A stretch of 64,000 nt of DNA from Clostridia bacterium. GTDB taxonomy: Bacteria > Bacillota > Clostridia > RGIG6154. The notes below the pieces were generated by a model, which was given only the letters and a program-made list of their open reading frames with translations, ran no database searches and had not been told where the DNA came from. Each line of letters opens with the position of its first letter. Position 1 is the stretch's first letter. A program made the position numbers and the translations under genes. Location of the stretch: contig JAFQRW010000008.1 of the NCBI GenBank assembly GCA_017409875.1, positions 102,920 through 166,919 of the forward strand, written 5' to 3'. Shown one piece after another: positions 34,348-44,105 of the stretch.

Positions 34348-36594
34348 ATGATAAAGCTTTTAAATGACGGACAGTTTTTGATTAATGCAGATACACTTTC
34401 AAAAGAAGCTGCACTTTCAAAGGAAGAAGCCAAGAAAAACACATTAGCTTATCGCATCTTAGAAAGTCACAACACTTCAGGAAATATGGATAAGCTTAAA
34501 ATAAAGTTTGATGCTATGGCATCACACGATATAACTTATGTAGGTATTATTCAAACAGCAAGAGCAAGCGGACTTAACGAATTTTCGCTCCCTTATGTTC
34601 TTACAAACTGCCACAACAGCTTGTGTGCAGTGGGCGGAACAATAAATGAAGATGACCACGTTTTTGGACTTTCTGCCGCAGTAAAATACGGCGGAATTTA
34701 TGTTCCTGCTCATCAGGCGGTAATTCATCAGTATATTCGTGAGATGATGGCAGGCTCAGGTAAGATGATTTTAGGTTCTGACAGTCATACAAGGTACGGT
34801 GCTCTTGGCACTATGGCTATAGGAGAGGGTGGTCCTGAGCTTGTAAAGCAGCTTTTAAATAAAACTTACGATATTGATATGCCGGATGTTGTGGCAATTT
34901 ATTTAGAAGGCGATGTAAAACCAGGTGTAGGCCCGCAGGACGTTGCGCTTGCAATCATAGGTGCAGTATTTAAAAACGGATTTGTAAAAAATTCTGTTAT
35001 GGAATTTGTAGGCCCTGGCGTTAAAAATCTGCCTATTGAATTCAGAATAGGTATTGATGTTATGACAACTGAAACAACCTGTCTTTCATCAATATGGGTA
35101 ACAGATGACAAAACAGAGGAATATTTTGAAAAACGCGGAAGAAAACAAGACTATAAAGAGCTTGTTCCGGGTGATGTTGCATATTATGACAGAGTGGTTA
35201 AAGTTGACCTTTCAAAGGTTAAACCAATGATTGCAATGCCGTTTCATCCTAGCAATGTTTACACAGTTGAAGATGTTGTAAACAATCCTTATGATATTTT
35301 GAAAAAAGTTGAAGATGAAGCAAAAGTTCAGCTTGAAGGTACAAATGTTGACTTTAAGCTTACTGATAAAATTATAGACGGAAAAGTTAAAGTAGAACAA
35401 GGTATAATTGCAGGTTGTGCAGGCGGCACATTTGATAATCTTTGTGCGGCGGCCGACATTTTAAAGGGCAAATCAATAGGAAACGGCGAGTTTGCCATGA
35501 GTGTTTATCCTGCAAGCCAGCCTGTGTTTATCGGGCTTACTCAAAATGATGTTATCACACAACTTATGCTCTCTGGTGTTACAGTTAAAACTGCATTTTG
35601 CGGTCCTTGTTTTGGTGCAGGTGATGTTCCTGCAAATAACGGGCTGTCTATCAGACACTCAACAAGAAACTTCCCGAACAGAGAAGGCTCAAAACCGTCT
35701 GGCGGTCAGATTGCATCTGTTGCACTTATGGATGCACGCTCTATTGCTGCAACTGCTGCAAATAAAGGCTTCTTAACTGCGGCTACCGACCTTGATGTAG
35801 AATACAACGTTCCTGAGTTTAACTTTGACGATACAGTATATAAAAACAGAGTATATAACGGTTTTGGAAATGCCAAGCCTGAAGAACAATTAAAATTTGG
35901 ACCTAACATTGCAGACTGGCCTCAAATGAGCGAGCTTACTGACAATCTTTTGTTGAAGGTTGCTTGCGTGATTAACGACCCTGTTACTACAACAGATGAG
36001 CTTATCCCATCGGGCGAGACTTCATCATACCGTTCAAATCCTTTAAAGCTTGCTGAATTTACTTTGTCAAGAAAAGCACCCGACTATGTAGAAAGTGCAA
36101 AGGCTGTTCAGGTTGCAGAAAAAGCAAGACTTTCAGGCAAATGCCCGATAGATGCGTATACAGAGCTTGAAGAAGTGTTCAAAAAAGCTGAAAAATATGC
36201 ACAAAATATTAAAAATACAGGTATCGGTAGTTTAGTATATGCAGTAAAACCGGGCGATGGCTCAGCAAGAGAACAGGCAGCTTCGTGCCAGAAGGTTTTA
36301 GGCGGTTGGGCAAACATTGCAAAAGAATATGCAACCAAACGCTACAGAAGTAATCTTATTAACTGGGGTATGCTTCCGTTTATTATAAAACAGGAAGTAA
36401 ACTTTGAAAAAGATGATTACATCTTCATTCCTGACATAAAAAATGCAGTTAAAAATAAGATTTCTGACATAAATGCTTACGTTATCGGAAAAGACGTAAA
36501 AGAACTTAAGTTAGAGCTTTCAAATCTTACTGATGACGAAAGACAGATTATTTTATCAGGTTGTCTTATAAATTATTATAAAGACACAAAATAA
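34348..36594 (+). CDS. Aconitase-superfamily hydratase (YbhJ-like)
   Basis: A 748-residue 4Fe-4S hydro-lyase. The substrate and cluster motifs are present: [20 protein letters not shown] (about residue 142), one Cys ligand in [10 protein letters not shown] (about 356), two in [10 protein letters not shown] (about 417/420), and [10 protein letters not shown] in the swivel domain (about 640). The sequence style is that of the hydratase/YbhJ branch rather than housekeeping AcnA/AcnB, so citrate/isocitrate may not be its substrate. Start ATG 34348 after AAAGGAA; the longer frame begins near the promoter. recR follows 19 nt later. Confidence 0.85.
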   Translation: MIKLLNDGQFLINADTLSKEAALSKEEAKKNTLAYRILESHNTSGNMDKLKIKFDAMASHDITYVGIIQTARASGLNEFSLPYVLTNCHNSLCAVGGTINEDDHVFGLSAAVKYGGIYVPAHQAVIHQYIREMMAGSGKMILGSDSHTRYGALGTMAIGEGGPELVKQLLNKTYDIDMPDVVAIYLEGDVKPGVGPQDVALAIIGAVFKNGFVKNSVMEFVGPGVKNLPIEFRIGIDVMTTETTCLSSIWVTDDKTEEYFEKRGRKQDYKELVPGDVAYYDRVVKVDLSKVKPMIAMPFHPSNVYTVEDVVNNPYDILKKVEDEAKVQLEGTNVDFKLTDKIIDGKVKVEQGIIAGCAGGTFDNLCAAADILKGKSIGNGEFAMSVYPASQPVFIGLTQNDVITQLMLSGVTVKTAFCGPCFGAGDVPANNGLSIRHSTRNFPNREGSKPSGGQIASVALMDARSIAATAANKGFLTAATDLDVEYNVPEFNFDDTVYKNRVYNGFGNAKPEEQLKFGPNIADWPQMSELTDNLLLKVACVINDPVTTTDELIPSGETSSYRSNPLKLAEFTLSRKAPDYVESAKAVQVAEKARLSGKCPIDAYTELEEVFKKAEKYAQNIKNTGIGSLVYAVKPGDGSAREQAASCQKVLGGWANIAKEYATKRYRSNLINWGMLPFIIKQEVNFEKDDYIFIPDIKNAVKNKISDINAYVIGKDVKELKLELSNLTDDERQIILSGCLINYYKDTK

Positions 36595-36613
36595 AGTTTA
36601 AGTTGGTGTAAAA

Positions 36614-37219
36614 ATGGATTATTATGCAGCGACCGTAGAAAAGTTAATAGAAGAATTCAGAAAAATGCCGGGAGTAGGAAGAAAGTCTGCCCAGCGCATG
36701 GCGTTTTATGTTTTAGGGCTTTCTGAAGAAAAGGCAGGCTCTTTGGTTACTGCAATTTGCGAGGCTAAGCAAAAAGTGGGATATTGCAGTATATGCTGCA
36801 ATTTAACTGATGAACAGCCTTGTAAGATTTGTGCAGATTTAAAAAGAGACAAATCTTTAATTTGCGTGGTGGAATCTCCGCAGGATGTTGTAGCAATGGA
36901 AAAGACAGGCGAGTTTAAAGGGCTTTATCACGTTCTTCACGGCGTCATTTCACCTATGGACGGAGTAAAACCGGAGGACATAAGAATCAAAGAGCTTGCC
37001 ATAAGACTGGCAGATAACCAGGTTAAAGAAGTTATAATTGCGACCAATCCGAATATTGAGGGAGAAGCAACAGGTTCATATATTGCACGGCTTATTTTGC
37101 CGCTTGGCATTAAAGTTACAAGAATTGCAAAAGGAATACCGATAGGTGGAGATATTGAATATGCCGACCAGGTTACTTTAAGTAAAGCTTTGGAAAACAG
37201 AACTGAAATTAAGGGGTGA
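36614..37219 (+). CDS. recR: Recombination protein RecR
   Basis: A 201-residue protein acting with RecF/RecO in loading RecA on gapped DNA. N-terminal HhH ([17 protein letters not shown]), a zinc finger of four Cys (CSICCN...CKIC, about residues 57-75), and a Toprim domain ([37 protein letters not shown]). Length is normal. It is in the same run as the hydratase and amidohydrolase genes; the usual dnaX/ybaB neighbours are missing here. Confidence 0.97.
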   Translation: MDYYAATVEKLIEEFRKMPGVGRKSAQRMAFYVLGLSEEKAGSLVTAICEAKQKVGYCSICCNLTDEQPCKICADLKRDKSLICVVESPQDVVAMEKTGEFKGLYHVLHGVISPMDGVKPEDIRIKELAIRLADNQVKEVIIATNPNIEGEATGSYIARLILPLGIKVTRIAKGIPIGGDIEYADQVTLSKALENRTEIKG

Positions 37220-37224
37220 GATAA

Positions 37225-38511
37225 ATGCTTTTTGAAAAAATTACTTTGATTGATGAAAATTTTGATGTTAAAGAAAATATGTTTGTTGCAACTGAAAAAG
37301 ACAAAATAGCATACATCTCACAGCTTCCGCCGCAAAAGGATTACGGTCAGAAAATTTGCGGTAAAAATAAGCTTTTAACAAACGGATGGTTTAATTGCCA
37401 TACTCATCTTCCAATGACTCTACTTAGAGGATATGCAGAAAATTTAAAGCTTCAGGACTGGCTTAACACAAAGGTTTTCCCTTTTGAAGCCAAAATGAAT
37501 GAAGAAGATGTTTACTATGCTGCGCTTTTAGGCATTGCTGAGATGTTTCGCTTTGGAACTGTCAGCGCAACAGAGATGTATTTTCACCCTCTTTCCATTT
37601 TAGAGGCAGCAAAAAAAGCGGGAATTAAATTAAATCTTTGCACAGGCACAACAGAGTTTGGTGACGGGGGACTAAAGGATAATAAAAACTTTAATGAAGA
37701 ATTAGATCTTCATGAAAGATGCAGTAAAATGGGAAATGATAAAATTAAGGCAGATTTTTCCCTTCATTCAGAATACATTACCACCGAAAAAATAGTTAAA
37801 GAGCTTGGTGAGTATTTAAAAGGTAAGAACGAAAGAGTTCATGTTCACGTTTCTGAAACAAAAAAAGAAACTGACGAGTGTATTGCACGCCATGGACTTA
37901 CACCGACGGCTTACCTGGAAAAATGCGGAATTATGAATGCAAAAGTTAATGCTGCTCACTCTGTATGGCTAACAGATGAAGATTTAAGCATTTATAAAGC
38001 CAACGGCGTTACAGCGGTTCATAATCCTATGAGCAATTTAAAGTTAGGCAGCGGTTTTGCGAGAATAGAAAAAATGCTTGAAATGGGAATCAATGTTGCC
38101 CTTGGCACAGACGGAGTTGCAAGCAACAACAACTTTAATCTGTTTGAAGATTTAAGGTTTGCGGCAATAATGCACAATCCATTGAATGAAAATTATTCAG
38201 TTATAAATCCAAAAACACTTGTAAAAATGGGAACTCTAAACGGTGCCTATTCACAGGACAGGTGCGATTGCGGGTGTATAAAAGAAGGAAACAAGGCAGA
38301 TTTTGCAATTTATGATTTGAATGAGGTTTCAATGAAGCCTTGCCACAACCTCTTAAATAGTTTTGTTTATTCTATGCCGGGCGGAGCTGTTCTTATGACG
38401 GTGGTTGACGGTGAGATTGTTTATGGAAACGGAAAGTTTACAACTATTGATATCGATGATGTTATAAGAAAAACAGAGCAATCAAGAAAGAGAATTTTAT
38501 CTGAAATTTAA
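37225..38511 (+). CDS. Amidohydrolase, MTA/SAH deaminase-like
   Basis: A 428-residue metal-dependent deaminase of the MtaD/SsnA/TrzN group. Metal and catalytic residues: NCHTHLPMTLLRG (about residue 57), HVHVSETKKE (His about 210), AAHSVWL (His about 246) and LGTDGVASNN (Asp about 294). Members remove the 6-amino group of 5'-methylthioadenosine or S-adenosylhomocysteine, or of guanine/triazine analogues. The family assignment is firm, the substrate less so. GGGGTGA lies over the recR stop, so the two genes are coupled. Confidence 0.88.
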   Translation: MLFEKITLIDENFDVKENMFVATEKDKIAYISQLPPQKDYGQKICGKNKLLTNGWFNCHTHLPMTLLRGYAENLKLQDWLNTKVFPFEAKMNEEDVYYAALLGIAEMFRFGTVSATEMYFHPLSILEAAKKAGIKLNLCTGTTEFGDGGLKDNKNFNEELDLHERCSKMGNDKIKADFSLHSEYITTEKIVKELGEYLKGKNERVHVHVSETKKETDECIARHGLTPTAYLEKCGIMNAKVNAAHSVWLTDEDLSIYKANGVTAVHNPMSNLKLGSGFARIEKMLEMGINVALGTDGVASNNNFNLFEDLRFAAIMHNPLNENYSVINPKTLVKMGTLNGAYSQDRCDCGCIKEGNKADFAIYDLNEVSMKPCHNLLNSFVYSMPGGAVLMTVVDGEIVYGNGKFTTIDIDDVIRKTEQSRKRILSEI

Positions 38512-38516
38512 AAAAT

Positions 38517-38545
38517 GTCGCACCACTTTCATGGTGCGACAAAGT
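38517..38545 (-). terminator. Terminator of the rubredoxin gene
   Basis: Nine-bp stem GTCGCACCA/TGGTGCGAC with 6-nt loop. On the minus strand it is followed by ATTTTTT. It may also end the plus-strand amidohydrolase transcript. Confidence 0.8.
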
Positions 38546-38549
38546 TTGA

Positions 38550-38711
38550 TTATTCTATAATTTCAAATTCGTCAAGTCCTGCTCCGCATAACGGACAGAC
38601 AAAATCGTCAGGCAATTCGTTAAAAGGAGTGCCGGGCTCTATATCCGAGTCTGTTTCGCCGGATTCAGGATCGTACACATACCCACACAATACACATTCA
38701 TATTTATCCAT
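38550..38711 (-). CDS. Rubredoxin
   Basis: A 53-residue iron protein with the two metal loops [11 protein letters not shown] (Cys 6 and 9) and VCPLCGAG (Cys 39 and 42), plus the usual aromatic Tyr/Phe positions. It is a one-electron carrier, in anaerobes commonly feeding oxygen- or peroxide-reducing enzymes. AGGAGG lies 7 nt before the ATG. It is the only minus-strand gene between the amidohydrolase and ispE genes and has its own terminator. Confidence 0.96.
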   Translation of the reverse strand: MDKYECVLCGYVYDPESGETDSDIEPGTPFNELPDDFVCPLCGAGLDEFEIIE

Positions 38712-38793
38712 TTTTCTTCCTCCTTGATGTTAAGTAAAAATATAGAATTGTTGTTGGGGCACTTGCAAATACACAATGAAAGGAAGATTGTTT

Positions 38794-39654
38794 TTGGATA
38801 AGATGATTGTAAAAACACATCCCAAAATTAATATTTCACTGGATGTACTTTCAAAAAGAACTGACGGTTATCACGAGCTTAAAATGATTATGCAAAGCCT
38901 TGCAATTTGTGATTTGGTTAGCATTGAACTTACAAACAGTGGTGAAATTGAAGTTGGAACTAATGTTAAATATCTTCCAAACGACAAGTCCAATATTGCA
39001 TATAAGGCAGCTGCCTTGTTTATAGACTATTTTAACATAAAAAACACCGGTGTCAAGATATTTATAGAAAAAAATATTCCTGTTGCGGCAGGAATGGCAG
39101 GTGGCAGCAGTAATGCGGCCGGCGTTTTAAATGCATTAAATCAAATGACGGGAATAAATTGTGATTTAAAAACCTTAATGGAAATCGGCGTTAAAGCAGG
39201 GGCAGACGTGCCATATTGCATTTACGGAAAAACGGCGCTGGCAGAAGGAATAGGAGAAATATTAACGCCTGTAAAGCAGTTTCCCGAAACGGTTATATGT
39301 CTTGCAAAACCCGATGTATCTGTCAGTACGGCAGAGGTGTTTAAAAGCCTTGATGCTAAAAAACTTACGGAGCATCCTGATACAAAAGGCATTATTGAGG
39401 CTATTGAAAACGGCGATATTTACTCTGTGAGCAGGAGAATGTATAATGTGCTTGAAACTGTTACTGCTAAAAAGTATCCTATAATAAATGAACTTAAAGG
39501 AATAATGCTTGATAATGGTGCATTAGGAACTTTAATGACAGGAAGCGGACCTACAGTTTTCGGGTTATTTGAAGATGAAAAACAAGCACAAAATGCTTCA
39601 GAAGAATTGAAAAAGCACGTTTCATATACGTGCGTCACAAAAACACTTGTATAA
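38794..39654 (+). CDS. ispE: 4-diphosphocytidyl-2-C-methyl-D-erythritol kinase
   Basis: A GHMP kinase (about 286 residues) of the MEP isoprenoid pathway. N-terminal KTHPKINISLDV, the ATP loop PVAAGMAGGSSNAAGVL (about residues 90-106), and C-terminal LMTGSGPTVFGLF. Start is uncertain: AAAGGAAG at 38778-38785 favours TTG 38794 (8-nt spacing). ATG 38776 has no ribosome site and ATG 38803 is too far from it. spoIIR follows 47 nt later with its own sigma-F-like promoter overlapping the ispE stop. Confidence 0.94.
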   Translation: MDKMIVKTHPKINISLDVLSKRTDGYHELKMIMQSLAICDLVSIELTNSGEIEVGTNVKYLPNDKSNIAYKAAALFIDYFNIKNTGVKIFIEKNIPVAAGMAGGSSNAAGVLNALNQMTGINCDLKTLMEIGVKAGADVPYCIYGKTALAEGIGEILTPVKQFPETVICLAKPDVSVSTAEVFKSLDAKKLTEHPDTKGIIEAIENGDIYSVSRRMYNVLETVTAKKYPIINELKGIMLDNGALGTLMTGSGPTVFGLFEDEKQAQNASEELKKHVSYTCVTKTLV

Positions 39655-39677
39655 GATTTAAAAAAACCGTCTATAAT
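39649..39677 (+). promoter_or_regulatory. Sigma-F-like promoter of spoIIR
   Basis: GTATA (39649-39653), 15-nt spacer, GTCTATAAT (39669-39677), close to the sigma-F pattern GYATA-N15-GGNNANANT. It lies about 25 nt before spoIIR, which in Bacillus is a sigma-F gene. Confidence 0.6.
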
Positions 39678-39701
39678 CATCTTGTAAAGAGGTGACTTAA
39701 A

Positions 39702-40310
39702 ATGAAAAAATTTACGGTAATATTTTTTATTGCGGCACTCTTGGTAAGTGTCGCATTTTATTATGCAGATGCTAAAACCAACGATATAACAAATGGTGTT
39801 TTGCGGCTTCATATCTTAGCAAACAGCGATTTAAATACCGACCAGAATATTAAGCTTAAAATCCGTGACAGAGTTATAAAAAAGTATGGCTTGACTTTGC
39901 AAAATACAAATACTGCACAACAAGCAGAAGAATTGGTTTTAAATAATCTTACGCACATAAAAAATGATGTAAATCTGTGGCTTAGTGAAATGGGCGCAGA
40001 TTACAAAGCAGACGCATATATTTCATATTCAGATTTCCCAACCAAAAATTATGAAAAAATAAAACTTCCTGCGGGAAATTACAAGGCACTGAAAATTGTT
40101 TTAGGAGAAGGTAAAGGTAAAAATTGGTGGTGCGTGATGTTCCCACCATTTTGCTTTACCGACGGAACAATAAAGCAGGTAAGCGATAAAGAGTATGAAA
40201 AACTAAAAGAGCAGATAGGCAAAGGTGCCTTTGAGCTTGTAACAGATAACAGCGGAAAGTTTTTGTTAAAATTTAAAATTGTAGAGCTTGTAAATAATAT
40301 CATAGGTTGA
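39702..40310 (+). CDS. spoIIR: Stage II sporulation protein R
   Basis: A 202-residue secreted signalling protein made in the forespore, which triggers SpoIIGA to process pro-sigma-E in the mother cell. Signal peptide/anchor at residues 4-24, then the family block LRLHILANSDLNTDQNIKLK (about 34-53) and NWWCVMFPPFCFTDG (about 140). GAGGTG precedes the ATG. Its presence confirms sporulation potential. Confidence 0.95.
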   Translation: MKKFTVIFFIAALLVSVAFYYADAKTNDITNGVLRLHILANSDLNTDQNIKLKIRDRVIKKYGLTLQNTNTAQQAEELVLNNLTHIKNDVNLWLSEMGADYKADAYISYSDFPTKNYEKIKLPAGNYKALKIVLGEGKGKNWWCVMFPPFCFTDGTIKQVSDKEYEKLKEQIGKGAFELVTDNSGKFLLKFKIVELVNNIIG

Positions 40311-40335
40311 CTTTTTTCGCGAAAAATGATACAAT
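40307..40335 (+). promoter_or_regulatory. thrS promoter
   Basis: TTGACT (40307-40312, overlapping the spoIIR stop), 17-bp spacer, TACAAT (40330-40335). The leader is only about 30 nt, leaving no room for a T-box. Confidence 0.75.
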
Positions 40336-40374
40336 AACAAAAATTAAGTTAAATTTGGCGAAAGGATGATTTTG

Positions 40375-42138
40375 ATGAACTATGATGACGAATTGAGTGT
40401 GTTAAGACATACTGCATCTCACGTTATGGCGCAGGCTGTTTTAAGACTTTATCCGGATACTTTGCTTGCAATTGGTCCTGCTATTGATGACGGATTTTAT
40501 TATGATTTTGATACTGCCACACCGTTTACCAATGACGATTTGGAAAAAATCGAAGCAGAAATGAAAAAAATTGCAAAAGAAAACTTAAAAATTGAAAGGT
40601 TTGAACTTCCTAAAAAAGAAGCTTTAGAGCTTATGAAGGATCAGCCTTATAAGATTGAGCTTATCAATGATCTTCCAGAGGGGGAGGCAATTTCTTTCTA
40701 CAAGCAGGGAGAATTTACCGACCTTTGTGCAGGTCCGCATCTTAACTATACTTCAAAGGTTAAAGCGTTTAAGCTTTTAAGTGTTACAGGTGCTTACTGG
40801 AGAGGTAATGAAAAAAATAAAATGCTCCAGAGAATTTATGCAACTGCATTTACAAACAAAGATGATTTGAATGAACATTTAGAGCAGATGGAAGAGGCAA
40901 GAAAGCGTGACCACAACAAACTGGGACGCGAACTCGGAATATTTACCACCTGTGACCTTATCGGTCAGGGACTTCCGATTATGCTTCCTAAAGGCGCAAA
41001 AATCCTTCAGATATTACAGAGATTTGTTGAGGATACAGAAGAAAGACACGGCTGGCTCAGAACCAAAACTCCTTATATGGCTAAAAGCGACCTTTACAAG
41101 CTTTCAGGACACTGGGACCATTACCAGGACGGTATGTTTGTAATGGGAGATGAGGCTGTAGACAAAGAAGTATTTGCATTACGTCCTATGACCTGTCCGT
41201 TCCAGTATCAGGCATATCTTAATGAGATGAGAAGCTACAGAGATTTACCGCTACGTTATGGTGAAACTTCAACACTTTTCAGAAACGAAGCATCAGGCGA
41301 AATGCACGGTCTTATCAGAGTAAGACAGTTTACTATTTCAGAAGGACACCTGATGTGCAGACCTGATCAGCTTGAACAGGAATTTAAAACGTGTCTTGAA
41401 ATGGCTAACTATATGCTCAAAACTTTGGGACTTTATGAAGATGTGTCATACAGATTTTCACAGTGGGATCCCGATGATAAAGAAAAATATATCGGAACTG
41501 CCGAGCAGTGGGATGAAGCGCAAAGCACAATGCAAAACATCTTGGATAAGCTTGGTATTGATTACAAAATCGGTATAGGTGAAGCGGCGTTTTACGGCCC
41601 TAAGCTTGACATCCAGATTAAGAATGTATTTGGCAAAGAAGATACTTTAATAACTATTCAGATAGACCAGATGCTTGCTGAAAAATTTGGTATGGAATAT
41701 GTGGATTCTGACGGAACTAAGAAAAATCCTTATATTATTCACAGAACTTCAATCGGTTGTTATGAAAGAACTTTAGCGCTCTTGATTGAAAAATATGCAG
41801 GAGCATTCCCAGCATGGCTTGCACCAACTCAGGTTAAGCTTATTCCTATTTCTGAAAAACAGGCAGACTATATAGCTGATGTAAAAGCTAAGCTTGAAAA
41901 AGCAGGCTTTAGAGTTGAGGCTGACTACAGAAACGAAAAAATGGGATATAAAATCAGACAGGCTCAGCTTGAAAAAATTCCTTATATGCTTATTGCAGGC
42001 GATAAAGAAATTGAAGACGGCAAGGTTGCAGTTCGTTCAAGAGAGGGCGGAGATTTAGGCACAATGACTGTTGAAGAGTTTATTGAAAAGCTTACAAAAG
42101 AAACAACTGTTGAAGATTTTAAACCTACAGAGCTTTAA
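40375..42138 (+). CDS. thrS: Threonyl-tRNA synthetase lacking the TGS domain
   Basis: About 587 residues. The protein begins directly at the editing region (DELSVLRHTASHVMAQAV; HxxxH zinc/editing motif near residue 12-16), so the roughly 60-residue N-terminal TGS domain of standard ThrRS is absent. The class II catalytic core has motif 2 GETSTLFRNEASGEMHGL and motif 3 GCYERTLALLIEKY. The anticodon-binding domain occupies the last 100 residues. ATG 40375 is 8 nt after AAAGGA. No upstream extension could encode the TGS part, because the promoter and spoIIR lie there. Confidence 0.95.
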   Translation: MNYDDELSVLRHTASHVMAQAVLRLYPDTLLAIGPAIDDGFYYDFDTATPFTNDDLEKIEAEMKKIAKENLKIERFELPKKEALELMKDQPYKIELINDLPEGEAISFYKQGEFTDLCAGPHLNYTSKVKAFKLLSVTGAYWRGNEKNKMLQRIYATAFTNKDDLNEHLEQMEEARKRDHNKLGRELGIFTTCDLIGQGLPIMLPKGAKILQILQRFVEDTEERHGWLRTKTPYMAKSDLYKLSGHWDHYQDGMFVMGDEAVDKEVFALRPMTCPFQYQAYLNEMRSYRDLPLRYGETSTLFRNEASGEMHGLIRVRQFTISEGHLMCRPDQLEQEFKTCLEMANYMLKTLGLYEDVSYRFSQWDPDDKEKYIGTAEQWDEAQSTMQNILDKLGIDYKIGIGEAAFYGPKLDIQIKNVFGKEDTLITIQIDQMLAEKFGMEYVDSDGTKKNPYIIHRTSIGCYERTLALLIEKYAGAFPAWLAPTQVKLIPISEKQADYIADVKAKLEKAGFRVEADYRNEKMGYKIRQAQLEKIPYMLIAGDKEIEDGKVAVRSREGGDLGTMTVEEFIEKLTKETTVEDFKPTEL

Positions 42139-42145
42139 AAATTAC

Positions 42146-42172
42146 CCCCCGGCGTAAACGTCGGGGATTTTT
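42146..42172 (+). terminator. thrS terminator
   Basis: CCCCGGCG-TAAA-CGTCGGGG stem followed by ATTTTTT. Confidence 0.88.
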
Positions 42173-42206
42173 TGTTATTTAGGCTAAAAAATACAAATAC
42201 ATTTGA

Positions 42207-42235
42207 TTGACATAAAATGGTATTTATGGTACAAT
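42207..42235 (+). promoter_or_regulatory. Promoter of the beta-helix protein gene
   Basis: TTGACA (42207-42212), 17-bp spacer, TACAAT (42230-42235). Confidence 0.8.
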
Positions 42236-42271
42236 CATTTTATATATAAAACAAAAGGAGTGTTTCTTAAA

Positions 42272-44035
42272 GTGAAAAAAGTTTTATGCTTTGCATTGGC
42301 TTTAGCTATGCTTATTTCAAGCGTTCCTGCCTTTGCAGCAGAGCAAAAGGTTGTAACTGTAAACAATATGCAGGATATGGTTTCTGCTATTGCGTCAAAC
42401 ACCAAAATCATAATTGAAGCAGGCAATTATATTGCACCTGCAGGGTGGGAAGGCAATGAATATGGCTACCACACAGGAATTCGTATTAAAGATGTAGAAA
42501 ATCTCACTTTTGAAGCAAAAGGAAATGTTGAAATCAAACTTAATTTAGGTTATGTTCCTGTTTTTGAAATTGAAGACTCAAAAAATATCACTTTTATCGG
42601 TTTAAGTCTTGGTCACGATGTTCCTGAGGGTGGTTGTGAAGGTGATGGAGATGTTATTTTTGCTTTAAACTCTAAAAACATCACAATTGATAACTGTGAT
42701 TTATGGGGTTGTGGTATTGTAGGCATTGTTGCAAATTACTCAGAAAATATTAATGTTACCAACACAACAATCCGTGATTGTGCAGTTGCAGCGGTAAGAT
42801 GCGACTATATGAAAGGCAATGTAGTTCTTGATACATGTCAGATTTTAAGAAACACATATTATGCTAAAGAAGAACCTATGGAGTGGACAGCGTGTTTCAC
42901 TTGGCGTCAAAGTTCAGGAGATACTGATGCAGGCAAGTTTATAATTAAAAATTCTATAATTGAAGGCAATTACAGCGCAAACCTTTATGATGATAAGTAT
43001 TCCGACAAGCTTGAATCTTCAAACAAAATTGAGTTTGTAAATTGTACATTTAAAAATAATGCATGGGATAAAGTGGAAAATGAAGCTCCGGCTGAAGAGC
43101 CTGAACAGGAATATATTGAGCCTGAATATGAAGAACCTGCTCCTGAGCTTCCACCTGAAGAATACTATGACGAACCTGAAAAATATGATGAAAGCATAAT
43201 TTCTGTTTCTGGCATTACAGGCTATGATGAAACCCGTCAGGTACTGTATGATAATATAGTTGCATTGTGCACAGCGCCTGTTGTTATTACTGCTAAAAAA
43301 GACCTTATGAATATGGCAGTCTCAAAGGTTGAAAAAATTGGTGGTAAGTGGGTTGAAACAAGATATTTTGACAGCTATGCAATAAATCTTGGCGATACTA
43401 CTAAAAACTGGTATCCGGCTCAAGGATTTGAAAATGTTGATGAAGATTATTATGAATATACCGGAACTGAAGAATTTTTTGAAGGATTTGAACCTGTAAA
43501 AAAAGGCAAAAGTGTAAGTTTTAAAGATCAGGGAATGTATTATATGTGGGCTGAAACCGAAGCAGGTGAATACACAGGTCTTACATTTGAAATTAAAGAT
43601 GCAACAGCAGCTTATACAGATTCAAAGGTTCTAGTTGACGGCAAACAAATCAAATTTGAAGCATATAATATAAATGATAACAACTATTTCAAGCTTCGTG
43701 ATATTGCTTTTGCACTTACCAATCACGGAACAGGACTCAATGTGTTTAATGTTAAATGGGACGAAGCTAAAAATATGATTAACCTTGTTTCCGGCGAAAA
43801 ATATACTGCAGTTGGCGGCGAACTCAAAGAAGGCGATGGTAAAAACAAGAAATATGAAATCAGCACAAGCGCCCTTATGAAAGACGGAAGAAATGCTACA
43901 TTAACTGCATTTTTAATCAATGGAAATAACTATTTTAAACTTCGTGATTTAGGAAAACTATTTGATTTCAATGTATCATGGGACGAGGCAAATAACTGCA
44001 TCCTTATTGATTCAACTGCATCATATCGTGAATAA
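42272..44035 (+). CDS. Secreted right-handed beta-helix protein with C-terminal stalk domain
   Basis: About 587 residues from GTG 42272 (AAAGGAG upstream). Signal peptide MKKVLCFALALAML...AFAAE. Residues 30-290 show pectate-lyase-like beta-helix rungs (repeated ENLTFEAK, SKNITIDNCDLWG, SENINVTNTTIRDC). A Pro/Glu/Tyr-rich acidic linker follows (about 295-335), then a mixed region. The C-terminal 140 residues are a stalk-type domain with two NYFKLRD repeats. It is probably a surface polysaccharide-binding or -cleaving protein. Upstream in-frame starts fall within the promoter. Confidence 0.85.
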   Translation: MKKVLCFALALAMLISSVPAFAAEQKVVTVNNMQDMVSAIASNTKIIIEAGNYIAPAGWEGNEYGYHTGIRIKDVENLTFEAKGNVEIKLNLGYVPVFEIEDSKNITFIGLSLGHDVPEGGCEGDGDVIFALNSKNITIDNCDLWGCGIVGIVANYSENINVTNTTIRDCAVAAVRCDYMKGNVVLDTCQILRNTYYAKEEPMEWTACFTWRQSSGDTDAGKFIIKNSIIEGNYSANLYDDKYSDKLESSNKIEFVNCTFKNNAWDKVENEAPAEEPEQEYIEPEYEEPAPELPPEEYYDEPEKYDESIISVSGITGYDETRQVLYDNIVALCTAPVVITAKKDLMNMAVSKVEKIGGKWVETRYFDSYAINLGDTTKNWYPAQGFENVDEDYYEYTGTEEFFEGFEPVKKGKSVSFKDQGMYYMWAETEAGEYTGLTFEIKDATAAYTDSKVLVDGKQIKFEAYNINDNNYFKLRDIAFALTNHGTGLNVFNVKWDEAKNMINLVSGEKYTAVGGELKEGDGKNKKYEISTSALMKDGRNATLTAFLINGNNYFKLRDLGKLFDFNVSWDEANNCILIDSTASYRE

Positions 44036-44044
44036 TTGATTGAT

Positions 44045-44068
44045 AAAACCACCCGAAAGGGTGGTTTT
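44045..44068 (+). terminator. Terminator of the beta-helix gene
   Basis: AAAACCACCC-GAAA-GGGTGGTTTT. Confidence 0.88.
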
Positions 44069-44076
44069 GTTGTAAA

Positions 44077-44103
44077 AAATCCACGCATAATTTGCGTGGA
44101 TTT
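44077..44103 (-). terminator. Terminator of the RNase J-MATE operon
   Basis: AAATCCACGC/GCGTGGATTT stem just past the MATE gene stop on the minus strand, with a T-run on that strand. Confidence 0.8.
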
Positions 44104-44105
44104 AA

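Noticed and set aside
38515-38727. Plus-strand 70-codon frame after the amidohydrolase gene
   Set aside because: It is the shadow of the minus-strand rubredoxin gene, which has perfect CxxC loops and a strong ribosome site.
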